Assembly (NCBI GenBank): GCA_964540795.1
Contig: CAZINX010000002.1
Coordinates: 1-64,000 of the forward strand
Origin: Dichotomicrobium sp964540795
GTDB taxonomy: Bacteria > Pseudomonadota > Alphaproteobacteria > Rhizobiales > Rhodomicrobiaceae
Reading direction: 5' to 3'
Length of the DNA stretch: 64,000 nucleotides
Shown here: in pieces, positions 37,066 through 45,102 of the stretch
Position numbering within the stretch: position 1 is the stretch's first letter
Layout of the letters: every line of letters begins with the position of its first letter
The notes under the pieces: model-generated
Told to the model about the DNA's origin: nothing
The model's input: only the letters and a program-made list of their open reading frames with translations
Database searches by the model: none
Program-made: the position numbers and the translations under genes

Positions 37066-37536
37066 GTGAGCGAGCGCGACTCAAAGCGCGTGCGCATCTA
37101 TACCGACGGCGGCTGCTCCGGCAATCCCGGCCCCGGCGGCTGGGGCGCTGTGCTGATCTACGGCGATGCGCGCAAGGAATTGAGCGGCGGCGAGCCGAAC
37201 ACGACCAACAACCGCATGGAGCTGATGGCCGCAATTCAGGCGCTGGAGACGATGAAGCGCCCCGTCGCAGTCGATCTCTACACCGACTCCAACTACCTCC
37301 GCCAAGGCATCACACAGTGGATCGACACCTGGAAGGCGAATGGCTGGCGCACCGCGCAGAAGAAGCCGGTCAAGAACGTAGATCTCTGGCGCCGGCTGGA
37401 TGAGGCCCGCCAGCGCCATGACGTGACGTTTCACTGGGTGCGCGGCCATGCGGGCGACCCTGAAAACGAGGCCGCCCACGACCTGGCCCAGAAGGGCATG
37501 GCGCCATATCTACAGCGCAATGCCGATTCCGCTTAA
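37066..37536 (+). CDS. rnhA: Ribonuclease HI with histidine at the fourth catalytic position
   Basis: RNase HI of 156 residues that degrades RNA in RNA-DNA hybrids. The carboxylates in Y-T-D-G-G-C-S-G-N-P-G, R-M-E-L-M-A-A and Y-T-D-S-N-Y are present, as is the histidine of G-H-A-G. The position equivalent to E. coli Asp134, normally Asp in N-E-R-x-D-E-L-A, is His here (N-E-A-A-H-D-L-A). I chose the GTG at 37066 because AGGAG sits five bases before it; a TTG at 37045 would overlap thrB. Its stop overlaps the stop of the convergent peroxiredoxin gene by four bases. Confidence 0.93.
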   Translation: MSERDSKRVRIYTDGGCSGNPGPGGWGAVLIYGDARKELSGGEPNTTNNRMELMAAIQALETMKRPVAVDLYTDSNYLRQGITQWIDTWKANGWRTAQKKPVKNVDLWRRLDEARQRHDVTFHWVRGHAGDPENEAAHDLAQKGMAPYLQRNADSA

Positions 37537-38015
37537 ACCTCTGACAAGAGCGTTTCGGCGCTGCTGGAGGTCACCTGAGCCGGCGAATCTTCTACGTGGA
37601 CGGATTTCACCACGCCGTCCTCGACCAGCATGGCGTAGCGCTTCGAGCGCGTGCCCAAGCCCACCGCGCTGCCATCGAAATCAGCGCCGATCGCCTTGGC
37701 GAATTTGGCGTTGCCGTCGGCGAGGAACATGACCTTGCCTTCCCCACCCGTCGCTTTTGCCCAGTGGTCGAGCACGAACGGATCGTTCACCGCGGTGCAG
37801 GCGATGGTGTCCACGCCCTTCGCCTTGAAGTCGTCAGCGTGCTGAATGAAGCCCGGCAGGTGCTTCATGTGGCATGTCGGCGTATAAGCGCCCGGCACCG
37901 CGAACAATACCACCTTCTTGCCGGAAAACACGTCGCCGGAGGTGATTTCTGATGGGCCTTCGGCAGTCATGACGTGGAAGATCGCTTCGGGAACGCGGTC
38001 GCCCGGTGCTATCAT
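37533..38015 (-). CDS. Peroxiredoxin, Prx5 type
   Basis: Protein of 160 residues in the Prx5/AHP1 family. The peroxidatic Cys48 is in P-G-A-Y-T-P-T-C, the family P-x-x-x-T-x-x-C motif. It should reduce hydrogen peroxide and alkyl hydroperoxides with glutathione/glutaredoxin or thioredoxin. Another cysteine is in T-I-A-C-T-A-V-N-D; no C-terminal resolving cysteine is visible, so it may work as a 1-Cys enzyme. GGGA precedes the ATG at 38015. Confidence 0.9.
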   Translation of the reverse strand: MIAPGDRVPEAIFHVMTAEGPSEITSGDVFSGKKVVLFAVPGAYTPTCHMKHLPGFIQHADDFKAKGVDTIACTAVNDPFVLDHWAKATGGEGKVMFLADGNAKFAKAIGADFDGSAVGLGTRSKRYAMLVEDGVVKSVHVEDSPAQVTSSSAETLLSEV

Positions 38016-38070
38016 CTGGGTTTCCCTTGTTAAATTGAACTGGCTTGCCTTGGAGGGCTTTGCAGAAGGA

Positions 38071-38922
38071 TCATTCCACGGTCCAGGTTATTTCGCAACT
38101 GCGCGGCTTCGCCGCAGCGGTAAAGGTGAGGCTTTTGCCAACGAGCGCGCGCGGGTCCCCGCCGGCGCCAGGGTCGAGACGGAAAACAGTGCGTTCAGGT
38201 CCGCTCTCCGCGCGCGCCGGATGCGGCATGAACTGGCCGCTTTCGGCCTCGACAAACAGATCGTCCGGGGACGCGCCCGGCGGGTGGGAGAACGTCACCT
38301 CCAGTTCCGGCGACGGTCCGTCTAGCTCGGCGCGCACATCTGCGAGGGTCAGCGCACCGCATCGCCCGTCCGCGCCTGCACGCACCGGCGCCTTGCGCAG
38401 CGCCCCCAAGACCGCATCGCGCCCGCTGGCGTCATCGGGGGAAAAGCGTAGCGACAGCGTCTTGCTCACCGGAATGCACACATCCTTGCAGACCGCATAG
38501 TCGAGGCCGAGATCGAGCGCCACCTGCGCGCCCGGCTGCTCAAGGACGACGAGGACCGGCAGGACAACGCGTTCGGCATAACCGTTATATTCCCCGGCCA
38601 TGTCGCGGAAATGATCCGGCGCGGGCCACAACACCCGCGTCGCCGCCACGTTCTGCGAGCCGGACCAGTCGAACTGCGGGGCAATGCCGTCGCCCGCCGT
38701 GCGCCAGTAGGTTTTCCAGCCGGGATCGAGCCGGATCTCCAGCCCCGCGAGAAGCGCCGGCCCGGACAGCTGCGCCCGGCCCGCAAGCGTGTCGGGTTCG
38801 ACCTCGCCGGCCGCGATCAACCGCGCGCGGGAATGCGGAGCCTCCTCCCAGCCTGTCGCCGCGGCCTGCGGCGCGATCAGGGCAGCAGTCAGCGCAAGCA
38901 GAACGAACGGGTTGGCGCGCAT
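38071..38922 (-). CDS. Periplasmic DsbD N-terminal-domain-like protein
   Basis: Secreted protein of 283 residues: a signal peptide (about 1-22), then a domain like the N-terminal part of DsbD (DsbD-alpha), with P-G-W-K-T-Y-W-R near 55-62. A conserved cysteine pair lies in D-Y-A-V-C-K-D-V-C-I-P, as expected for passing reducing power in the periplasm. The eight-helix membrane domain and thioredoxin tail of full DsbD are absent and no ccdA gene is next to it, so its electron donor is elsewhere. I chose the ATG at 38922 because a signal peptide begins there. It lies 55 bases upstream of the peroxiredoxin start on the same strand, so they may be co-transcribed. Confidence 0.8.
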   Translation of the reverse strand: MRANPFVLLALTAALIAPQAAATGWEEAPHSRARLIAAGEVEPDTLAGRAQLSGPALLAGLEIRLDPGWKTYWRTAGDGIAPQFDWSGSQNVAATRVLWPAPDHFRDMAGEYNGYAERVVLPVLVVLEQPGAQVALDLGLDYAVCKDVCIPVSKTLSLRFSPDDASGRDAVLGALRKAPVRAGADGRCGALTLADVRAELDGPSPELEVTFSHPPGASPDDLFVEAESGQFMPHPARAESGPERTVFRLDPGAGGDPRALVGKSLTFTAAAKPRSCEITWTVE

Positions 38923-39126
38923 GGCGTTTATCAACTGTGTTTCGGAAAGACTATCGCGTTGAGCAATCTGATTACACCGCCGGGCCGGCGCCGGGCAATG
39001 CAAGCCGGTTCACGTTTGCGTGCGCGCGTCAGCGGTGTCGCAATGCGGCGCAAAAATGGCGTGCGAGGGTTCATCCGCGTCGGCTTACGCGCTAGTGTTG
39101 TCACCATGTCGGAGGAACAAGGCGAA

Positions 39127-39723
39127 ATGGCCGAGAGAGACGGTGAAGGATATCTCGGCGGTCAACTCCTGGTGGCGATGCCCGGCGCGGATGACGGCAA
39201 CTTCGCTGGCTCTGTGGTGTATGTCTGCGCGCACTCGGCGGAAGGCGCGATGGGTATCGTCATCAACCGGCCGGCAGAGCATCTCAGCTTCGTCGATCTG
39301 CTGCAGCAGCTTGATTTGATCCCGCAGGACAAGGCGATCAACGTGCCCGCGAAGCTGGCATACATGTCGGTGTTCGTGGGCGGGCCGGTCGAGACCGGGC
39401 GCGGCTTCGTGCTGCACAGCGCCGACTACTTTTCCCCCGACAGCACGCTGGCGATCGATAACAGTGTCTGTCTGACCGCGACGATCGACATCCTCCGTGC
39501 GATCGCGCATGGGGCGGGGCCGCACCAGTCGCTGCTCGCGCTCGGCTACGCCGGCTGGGCGCCCGGCCAGCTTGAAAGCGAGATTCAGGCGAATGGCTGG
39601 CTGACCTGCCCCGGCGATGCGGAGCTTGTCTTCGACCCGCGCGCGGAGGAGAAGTACGCGCTGGCGCTCGCCAAGCTTGGCGTCGACCCGACTTTCCTGG
39701 TGAACCAGTCCGGCAACGCCTGA
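39127..39723 (+). CDS. YqgE/AlgH family protein (UPF0301)
   Basis: Protein of 198 residues in the YqgE/AlgH family: L-V-A-M-P-G at the start, A-M-G-I-V-I-N-R-P, F-V-G-G-P-V, and G-Y-A-G-W-A-P-G-Q-L-E-x-E near 145-157. The family is widespread and of unsettled function; AlgH has been linked to alginate regulation in Pseudomonas. The first ATG (39106) has no ribosome site, while GGAGG lies between it and the ATG at 39127, so I chose the latter. It is followed by the convergent GGDEF-EAL gene 46 bases on. Confidence 0.85.
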   Translation: MAERDGEGYLGGQLLVAMPGADDGNFAGSVVYVCAHSAEGAMGIVINRPAEHLSFVDLLQQLDLIPQDKAINVPAKLAYMSVFVGGPVETGRGFVLHSADYFSPDSTLAIDNSVCLTATIDILRAIAHGAGPHQSLLALGYAGWAPGQLESEIQANGWLTCPGDAELVFDPRAEEKYALALAKLGVDPTFLVNQSGNA

Positions 39724-39769
39724 CAGTCCAGCCGCCTCGGCTCAGGCAAATGGCTGTCCTGCGGATGGC

Positions 39770-42700
39770 TTACCTGCGGCGCGTCGGTCCCGCGCTGCGG
39801 CGCGGCGGCGGACCGCTTTCCGGCGCGTCGCGCTCCCAGCCCTCGGCGTCGGGCGGAGGCGGCGGCTGCCCCCCCGGCATGGGCCGGGAGCGGCTGCGGG
39901 CCGGCCCGCCCGGGCGCGTCTCGTTCGCGCGTTCGCGCTCGTCGAAACGTCCGTTGACCGAGGCCGGCCGATCACCCGCAGCGCCGTTCTGCGGCGCAGC
40001 GGGGCGGCTGCGCGATGGCCTGTAGTCGCCGCTCGCCTCCCCGTGGCCGCGTTTTCCACTCTCAGGCGCGCTACGCCGCGACGCGCCGCCATCGTCTGGC
40101 GCGGCGAGGCGCTTGGGCGCGCCCGGCGCACGCGAGGCCGGGTCCGCTACACGCTTCGCGCCGCCCGGAGCGACCGCGGGCGCCTGCGCCGTCTTTGCGC
40201 GCGGCAACGCCGGCGCGCCGCTGCCCGTCCGCGCGCGCCCCTGGCCGCCCGTCCTCGCGGCGGCCCGCGCCAGCGTGTTGACGAGGTTCATTACCTCTTT
40301 CTCGGCCATCGCCTCGCCAAAATAAAAGCCCTGACCGTAATCGCAGCCAAGCGCCCGCAGATACGCCGCGTCGCGGTCGCGGTCCACGCCCTGCACGACC
40401 AGTTCGAAGCCCAGCTCCTGCGTCATCGCCAGAACCGAACGCAGGATCGCCGGATCGGCTCCGGACGCGCTGGCCGAGCGAACCAGCGAGCGGTCGAGCT
40501 TGAGCGCGTCGAGCGGCAGCCGGTGCAGGTAAGCCACGGAGGAATAGCCGCTGCCGTATTCATCAAGCACCAGTCGCGCGCCCACTGTCTTCAGGTTGGC
40601 GAGTGCATCCACAATTTGCTCAGGGTTCTCCATCGCGACCGTTTCGCTGACTTCGACCCAGAAGCAGTTCTCGGGGACCGCGCCGCGCCCGATGACAGTG
40701 CGCAGCTCCTGAACCACTTCGCTGCGCAGCATCGCGCGGTGCGAGATGTCGAGGGCCACGAACAGCGGATCATCATCGCGCTGCCAGGCCTTTTGCCAGC
40801 GCTGGAGTTGCCGCAGCGCGCGTTCGGCGGCATACCGGCCGAGCGCGGCCGTCAATTCCGCTTTCTCCGCGGCCTGGATGAATTCGCGCGGGCTGAGCAG
40901 GCCATGTTTGGGGTGGTTCCAGCGCAACAGCGCCTCAAAGCCGGCAAGTCGGTTGTCCGCGAGCCGCATGATCGGCTGATACAGCAGGACGATCTGCCGG
41001 CGGTCAATGGCTTTTTCCAGATCCTTCTCAAGCTCGGCGCGATCGTCTCGGACAGCGCTCACATCCGGTTTGTAAAGCTCGATCCGGTCGGCGCCGGCCC
41101 GCTTGGCCCGGTAGGCGGCAATTTCGGCCTCGGCAAGGAGCGCCTGCCCGTCCGCCTGGCGGCCGTCGAAGACCGAGATGCCGATGCTGCCGATCAGCGC
41201 GACCTCCTGCCCGCTCAGCTTCATCGGCGAGCGCAGCGAGCGGCGCATGCGCTCGGCAAGCATGGCGATGTAGCGCGGGTCGGTTTCCGAGGTCAGCAGC
41301 ATGGCGAACTGATCGACGCCAATGCGCGCCAGCGTGTCGGTCTCGCGCACATGGCGGCTCAAACGGCGGGCGACGGTGAGCAGCATGGAGTCGCCGACGA
41401 CCGCATCAGACGCAGGACCGCCGCCACGCACCTGGTCGATGTCGATCACGATGACCGTAGGCTTGGTGCCCTCGCTTTCGCAGCGGAGCATGGCCTGGCT
41501 GGCGCGGTCGAGGAACAGTTCGCGGTTGGGCTGACCCGTCAGCGCGTCATAGACGGCGTTGTGCGTCAGGCGCTCCTCGCTGCGTTTCTGCGCCGTCACA
41601 TCGCGCAACAGGCCAATGCATTGCAGGATCTGGCTCTGCGGCAGCTTTACCGCGCGCCCGCGCAGCTCGTACCACAGATGGCTGCCGTCGCTGCGCCGCA
41701 GCCGCAAATCCGTCTCCAGTTCCCCGCCGTCGCGCTCGCGCACGGTCCAGAGCATGATCTTGACCCGCTCGCGGTCGGACGCGTGGACGTATTGCAGCCA
41801 GTCCTCGGTGCCGCAGTTCAGCGTCCCCTTCGAATAGCCGAGAACACGCTCGATCTCCGGGCCGACCTTGATCTCCTCGCGGCGCACATCCCATTCCCAC
41901 ACGGACGCGCCCGACGCCTCAAGCGCCGCCGCGCCGCGCCCGAGATGCGCCGCCTGCCCCGAAGCGGCGTAATCCCCCGGCGAGAAGGCGTATTGCGTCA
42001 CGCTGAAGCCGAGCAGCGCGACGAACAGCACCAGCCCGGAGGACAGCGCCGGCACCACGATGTCGCCGGACAGATAGCCGAGCACCGCCACGCCCGCGCC
42101 AAAGAGCCAGACGAGGAACAGCATCCAGGTCGGCAGCAGCGTGAGCGCGCGGTCCTCGCCCCGGAACGTCTGCAGAACGATCAATAATGTGCCGACGCCC
42201 GCGATCGGCAAGAAGGACAACCGCGCAAGCCCCGATGTCAACTGCGCGTCAATGACGGCAAAGGCGATCAACCCGGTCTGCACGAGCGCCCAGCCGCCGA
42301 AGAGGGGCAAAAGCCAGGGTTGCCATTGCCGCAATCGCAGATAGATCGTCAGGAAAACCAGAATGCTCGCCGCCAGCGCCGCCTCCGCGCCGGCGCGATA
42401 AACCGCGTTCTGGTCAGGCGACAACTGGAACAGCTTGTGCCAGAAACCGAAATCCACGCACAGATACGCCACCGCACTCCACGCCACCAACGCCGTCGCC
42501 GGGAAAATGGCCCGATGGTTGGCCACGAAAATCGCGGTCAGGAAGATCGCCAGCAAGCCTGCGATGCCGAGCAGAATGCCGTTCAGCAGCGTCCGGTCGG
42601 TGGCCTGTTTGCCGAGCGCCGCGCTATCCCAAAGCATCAGCCTGGGGAAGTCCACAGACCGCAATTCCACGATAAAGGTGACGGTGCTGCCCGGCTCCAG

Positions 42701-43156
42701 CGTGACGCGGAAAAGATCGGCGCTGTCAGCCGGGATGCGCTGGGGCTTGAAGCCCACGGACGGCGTGACCCGCGCAATGCGCGGCGAATCGAGATCCGGC
42801 CAGATCACGCGGCTGCCCGACAGTTCGTAGCGCCGCGACATCAGGATGCGCTCGATCCGGTTTTCGGTCGGGTTGGTCAGCGCGAACACGACCCAGTTCG
42901 GATCGGTGCCCGGGGTCGTCGCCTGCACGGCCATCCGCCCGGTGATGCCGTCCGGCCCCGGCGCGGTTTCCACGCTCAGGCTGTCCCCGCGGCCCTCATA
43001 CAGTTCGCCGAGCAGCGTGATATCGAGCTTCTTCTGGTCCGGGCTGACAACGATCGCCTCCAGCGCGCGCGCCGGCCCCGCCATGAGCACGACGACAGCC
43101 GCAACCAGCGCAAGCAACGCTGCAATGGCGTGCAATAGCCGCCAACCGGCCGTCAA
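39770..43156 (-). CDS. Membrane GGDEF-EAL protein with both output domains degenerate
   Basis: Protein of about 1128 residues. A signal-like segment (1-31) is followed by a periplasmic domain (about 32-170), about seven membrane helices (172-385) and a PAS domain (about 410-525). GGDEF (about 530-690), EAL (about 705-955) and a Pro/Arg/Gly-rich tail (about 960-1128) complete it. GGDEF is replaced by G-V-D-Q-F, although the inhibitory R-x-x-D (R-E-T-D) upstream remains. EAL keeps F-E-A-L-L-R-W, but the metal-site Asn is Asp (A-L-D-I-S), D-D-F-G is D-E-Y-G and A-E-G-V-E is V-Q-G-V-D. It is probably a c-di-GMP receptor or scaffold rather than an enzyme. The start is uncertain: TTG at 43156 gives a good signal segment; the next ATG (43084) would cut it. 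Confidence 0.85.
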   Translation of the reverse strand: MTAGWRLLHAIAALLALVAAVVVLMAGPARALEAIVVSPDQKKLDITLLGELYEGRGDSLSVETAPGPDGITGRMAVQATTPGTDPNWVVFALTNPTENRIERILMSRRYELSGSRVIWPDLDSPRIARVTPSVGFKPQRIPADSADLFRVTLEPGSTVTFIVELRSVDFPRLMLWDSAALGKQATDRTLLNGILLGIAGLLAIFLTAIFVANHRAIFPATALVAWSAVAYLCVDFGFWHKLFQLSPDQNAVYRAGAEAALAASILVFLTIYLRLRQWQPWLLPLFGGWALVQTGLIAFAVIDAQLTSGLARLSFLPIAGVGTLLIVLQTFRGEDRALTLLPTWMLFLVWLFGAGVAVLGYLSGDIVVPALSSGLVLFVALLGFSVTQYAFSPGDYAASGQAAHLGRGAAALEASGASVWEWDVRREEIKVGPEIERVLGYSKGTLNCGTEDWLQYVHASDRERVKIMLWTVRERDGGELETDLRLRRSDGSHLWYELRGRAVKLPQSQILQCIGLLRDVTAQKRSEERLTHNAVYDALTGQPNRELFLDRASQAMLRCESEGTKPTVIVIDIDQVRGGGPASDAVVGDSMLLTVARRLSRHVRETDTLARIGVDQFAMLLTSETDPRYIAMLAERMRRSLRSPMKLSGQEVALIGSIGISVFDGRQADGQALLAEAEIAAYRAKRAGADRIELYKPDVSAVRDDRAELEKDLEKAIDRRQIVLLYQPIMRLADNRLAGFEALLRWNHPKHGLLSPREFIQAAEKAELTAALGRYAAERALRQLQRWQKAWQRDDDPLFVALDISHRAMLRSEVVQELRTVIGRGAVPENCFWVEVSETVAMENPEQIVDALANLKTVGARLVLDEYGSGYSSVAYLHRLPLDALKLDRSLVRSASASGADPAILRSVLAMTQELGFELVVQGVDRDRDAAYLRALGCDYGQGFYFGEAMAEKEVMNLVNTLARAAARTGGQGRARTGSGAPALPRAKTAQAPAVAPGGAKRVADPASRAPGAPKRLAAPDDGGASRRSAPESGKRGHGEASGDYRPSRSRPAAPQNGAAGDRPASVNGRFDERERANETRPGGPARSRSRPMPGGQPPPPPDAEGWERDAPESGPPPRRSAGPTRRR

Positions 43157-43190
43157 AGGCCGAGCGGCCAGCGCGGCAGCCGCTGCCCCG

Positions 43191-43778
43191 CTATCGTCGG
43201 GGATCGTCCTTGAGCAAAGCGTAGAGAAAATGGTCTTGCCACCTGCCGTTAATCTTGAGGTATTCACGGGCCAGCCCTTCCCGCGTGAAGCCCACCTTCT
43301 CCAGCACCCGGATCGAGGCCACGTTCGTGGGCAGGCAGGCCGCTTCGAGCCGGTGCAGGTGGAGGGTATCGAACACAAAAGCGGCGATCGCGCGCACGCC
43401 CTTGGTCATGTAGCCCTGCCCTGCATACGGCGCGCCGACCCAGTACCCCAGAGAACATGACTGGCTGACGCCTCGACGGATATTACTCAAAGTTGCGCCG
43501 CCGATCAGCGTATTATCATCAGCTTTGAACATAAAAAAGGCATAGCCGCTGTTCTCCCGCATTTCCCGCATGTAGTGCTTGAGGCGCATACGGTACGCGC
43601 CGCGGCTCAACTCGTCCGGCGTCCAGGCCGGCTCCCACGGCTCCAGATGCTGCCGGCTCGTGGCGCGCAACTCCGCCCAGGCGTGATAATCGCTCAGGCG
43701 GGGCATACGCAACTGCAGGTCGTCCCATTCGATCTGAGGACCCGTTTCCGGCGTGGGCGGCGACCGCAAGAATGCCAT
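43191..43778 (-). CDS. GNAT N-acetyltransferase, RimJ/RimL-like
   Basis: Acetyltransferase of 195 residues in the group that includes ribosomal-protein N-terminal acetyltransferases. The acetyl-CoA region is Y-W-V-G-A-P-Y-A-G-Q-G-Y-M-T-K-G, and the end has N-V-A-S-I-R-V-L-E-K-V-G-F followed by E-G-L-A-R-E-Y-L-K-I-N-G-R-W. These features match the RimJ type, for which S5 is the classical target; the actual substrate is unproven. It lies between the M16 peptidase gene and the GGDEF-EAL gene on the same strand, 34 bases before the start chosen for the latter. Confidence 0.87.
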   Translation of the reverse strand: MAFLRSPPTPETGPQIEWDDLQLRMPRLSDYHAWAELRATSRQHLEPWEPAWTPDELSRGAYRMRLKHYMREMRENSGYAFFMFKADDNTLIGGATLSNIRRGVSQSCSLGYWVGAPYAGQGYMTKGVRAIAAFVFDTLHLHRLEAACLPTNVASIRVLEKVGFTREGLAREYLKINGRWQDHFLYALLKDDPRR

Positions 43779-43821
43779 TGCGCAGTTCCTCTTCAGCCTG
43801 CCTCCCGCGCAGGCAGCTTGC

Positions 43822-45102
43822 TCAATGCCTTAACGATCCCTCGGCAATCGCCCGGAGTTCCGGGGCCTCCGCGCGTGGCCCGACATGGACGCAGGACGGC
43901 GCGCCCGCGGTCAAAAGACGCTGCACGAAGCTCTGAACCTGCTGTGCATCGACCGATTCGACGCGCTCGATCAGTTTTTCAAATTCTGGCGGTTTCCCGA
44001 AGATGTAAAGATGCCGCGCCAGAAATTCCGCGCGGGTGGCGGAGCTTTCCAGACTCATCAGCAGCCCCGCCTTCATGTTCGCCCCGGCGCGCGCCACCTC
44101 GTCATCGCGCGGACCATCCTCGGCGAGCTTGCGCAGCTCCTGCGTGATGACATCGGTGAGCGCGCCGACATCCGCCCGGTCCGCCGCGGCGTGGATGCCG
44201 AACAGGCCGATATCGGAAAAGCCCGAGCAGAAAGCGTAAATCGCGTAGCACAGACCACGCTGCTCCCGCGCCTCCTGAAACAGGCGCGAGGACATGCCGC
44301 CGCCAAGCAGGCCCGCGCAAAGTTGGGCGGTGTAATAGTCCGGGTCGCGCGAGGACGGCGCTTCGAACGCGATCAGCAGATGCGACTGTTCCAGCGGAAG
44401 CTTCGCCGACTTGTAACCGCCGCAATAGGCTGGCGGCGCGAGGGGCTGGGCGTCACCGACCGGGAGGTTGCAAAACAGCCTCTCGGCCTCGCGCACCAGC
44501 GCATCGTGATCCACCGCGCCGGCCGCGCTCAGGATCATACGCTGCGCGCCGTAATTGGTCTCGCGGAAGCTCACGAGATGGTCCCGTCGGAAGTTGCGCA
44601 CGCTGTCCGCCGTGCCAAGCACGGACCGGCCCAGCGGCTGGTCTGGAAAGGCGACCGCCTGCGCCGTGTCGAACAGCACATCCTCCGGGTTGTCGCGCGT
44701 CGCGGCGATCTCCTGCAGCACGACCGTGCGCTCCAGCCCCAGGTCTTCCTCCTTGTAGACCGGGTTGCGCAGAATATCGGCCAGCACGTCCAGAGCGCGC
44801 GGCGCCTCGTCCTTGAGAACGCGCGCGAAATAGGCCGTCGTCTCCACGCCGGTAGCCGCGTTGATCTCGCCGCCAGCGGTCTCGATTTGCTCGGCGATGT
44901 CGCGGGCGGAGCGGTTCTCGGTGCCCTTGAAGGCCATGTGCTCCAGCATATGCGCAATGCCGTGCTCTTCGGGCGCTTCCGCGCGCGAGCCGCTGGCCAC
45001 CCAGATACCCAGCGAAACCGTGCCGACATGGGGCATGTGCTCGCTCACGACACGCAGGCCGTTGCTCAGTGTCGTGACTTGGGGCTTGATCTCGATGCTC
45101 AT
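43822..45102 (-). CDS. M16 family zinc peptidase (processing-peptidase-like)
   Basis: Metallopeptidase of 426 residues with the inverted zinc motif His51-Met-Leu-Glu54-His55 in G-I-A-H-M-L-E-H-M-A-F-K-G, near-identical in layout to mitochondrial processing peptidase beta subunits. The C-terminal half holds the substrate-chamber G-G-G-M-S-S-R-L-F-Q-E-A-R-E. It degrades peptides or oligopeptides; no signal peptide is visible, so it is probably cytoplasmic. Its start overlaps the thrC stop by four bases (ATGA), as in many Hyphomicrobiales. Confidence 0.92.
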   Translation of the reverse strand: MSIEIKPQVTTLSNGLRVVSEHMPHVGTVSLGIWVASGSRAEAPEEHGIAHMLEHMAFKGTENRSARDIAEQIETAGGEINAATGVETTAYFARVLKDEAPRALDVLADILRNPVYKEEDLGLERTVVLQEIAATRDNPEDVLFDTAQAVAFPDQPLGRSVLGTADSVRNFRRDHLVSFRETNYGAQRMILSAAGAVDHDALVREAERLFCNLPVGDAQPLAPPAYCGGYKSAKLPLEQSHLLIAFEAPSSRDPDYYTAQLCAGLLGGGMSSRLFQEAREQRGLCYAIYAFCSGFSDIGLFGIHAAADRADVGALTDVITQELRKLAEDGPRDDEVARAGANMKAGLLMSLESSATRAEFLARHLYIFGKPPEFEKLIERVESVDAQQVQSFVQRLLTAGAPSCVHVGPRAEAPELRAIAEGSLRH

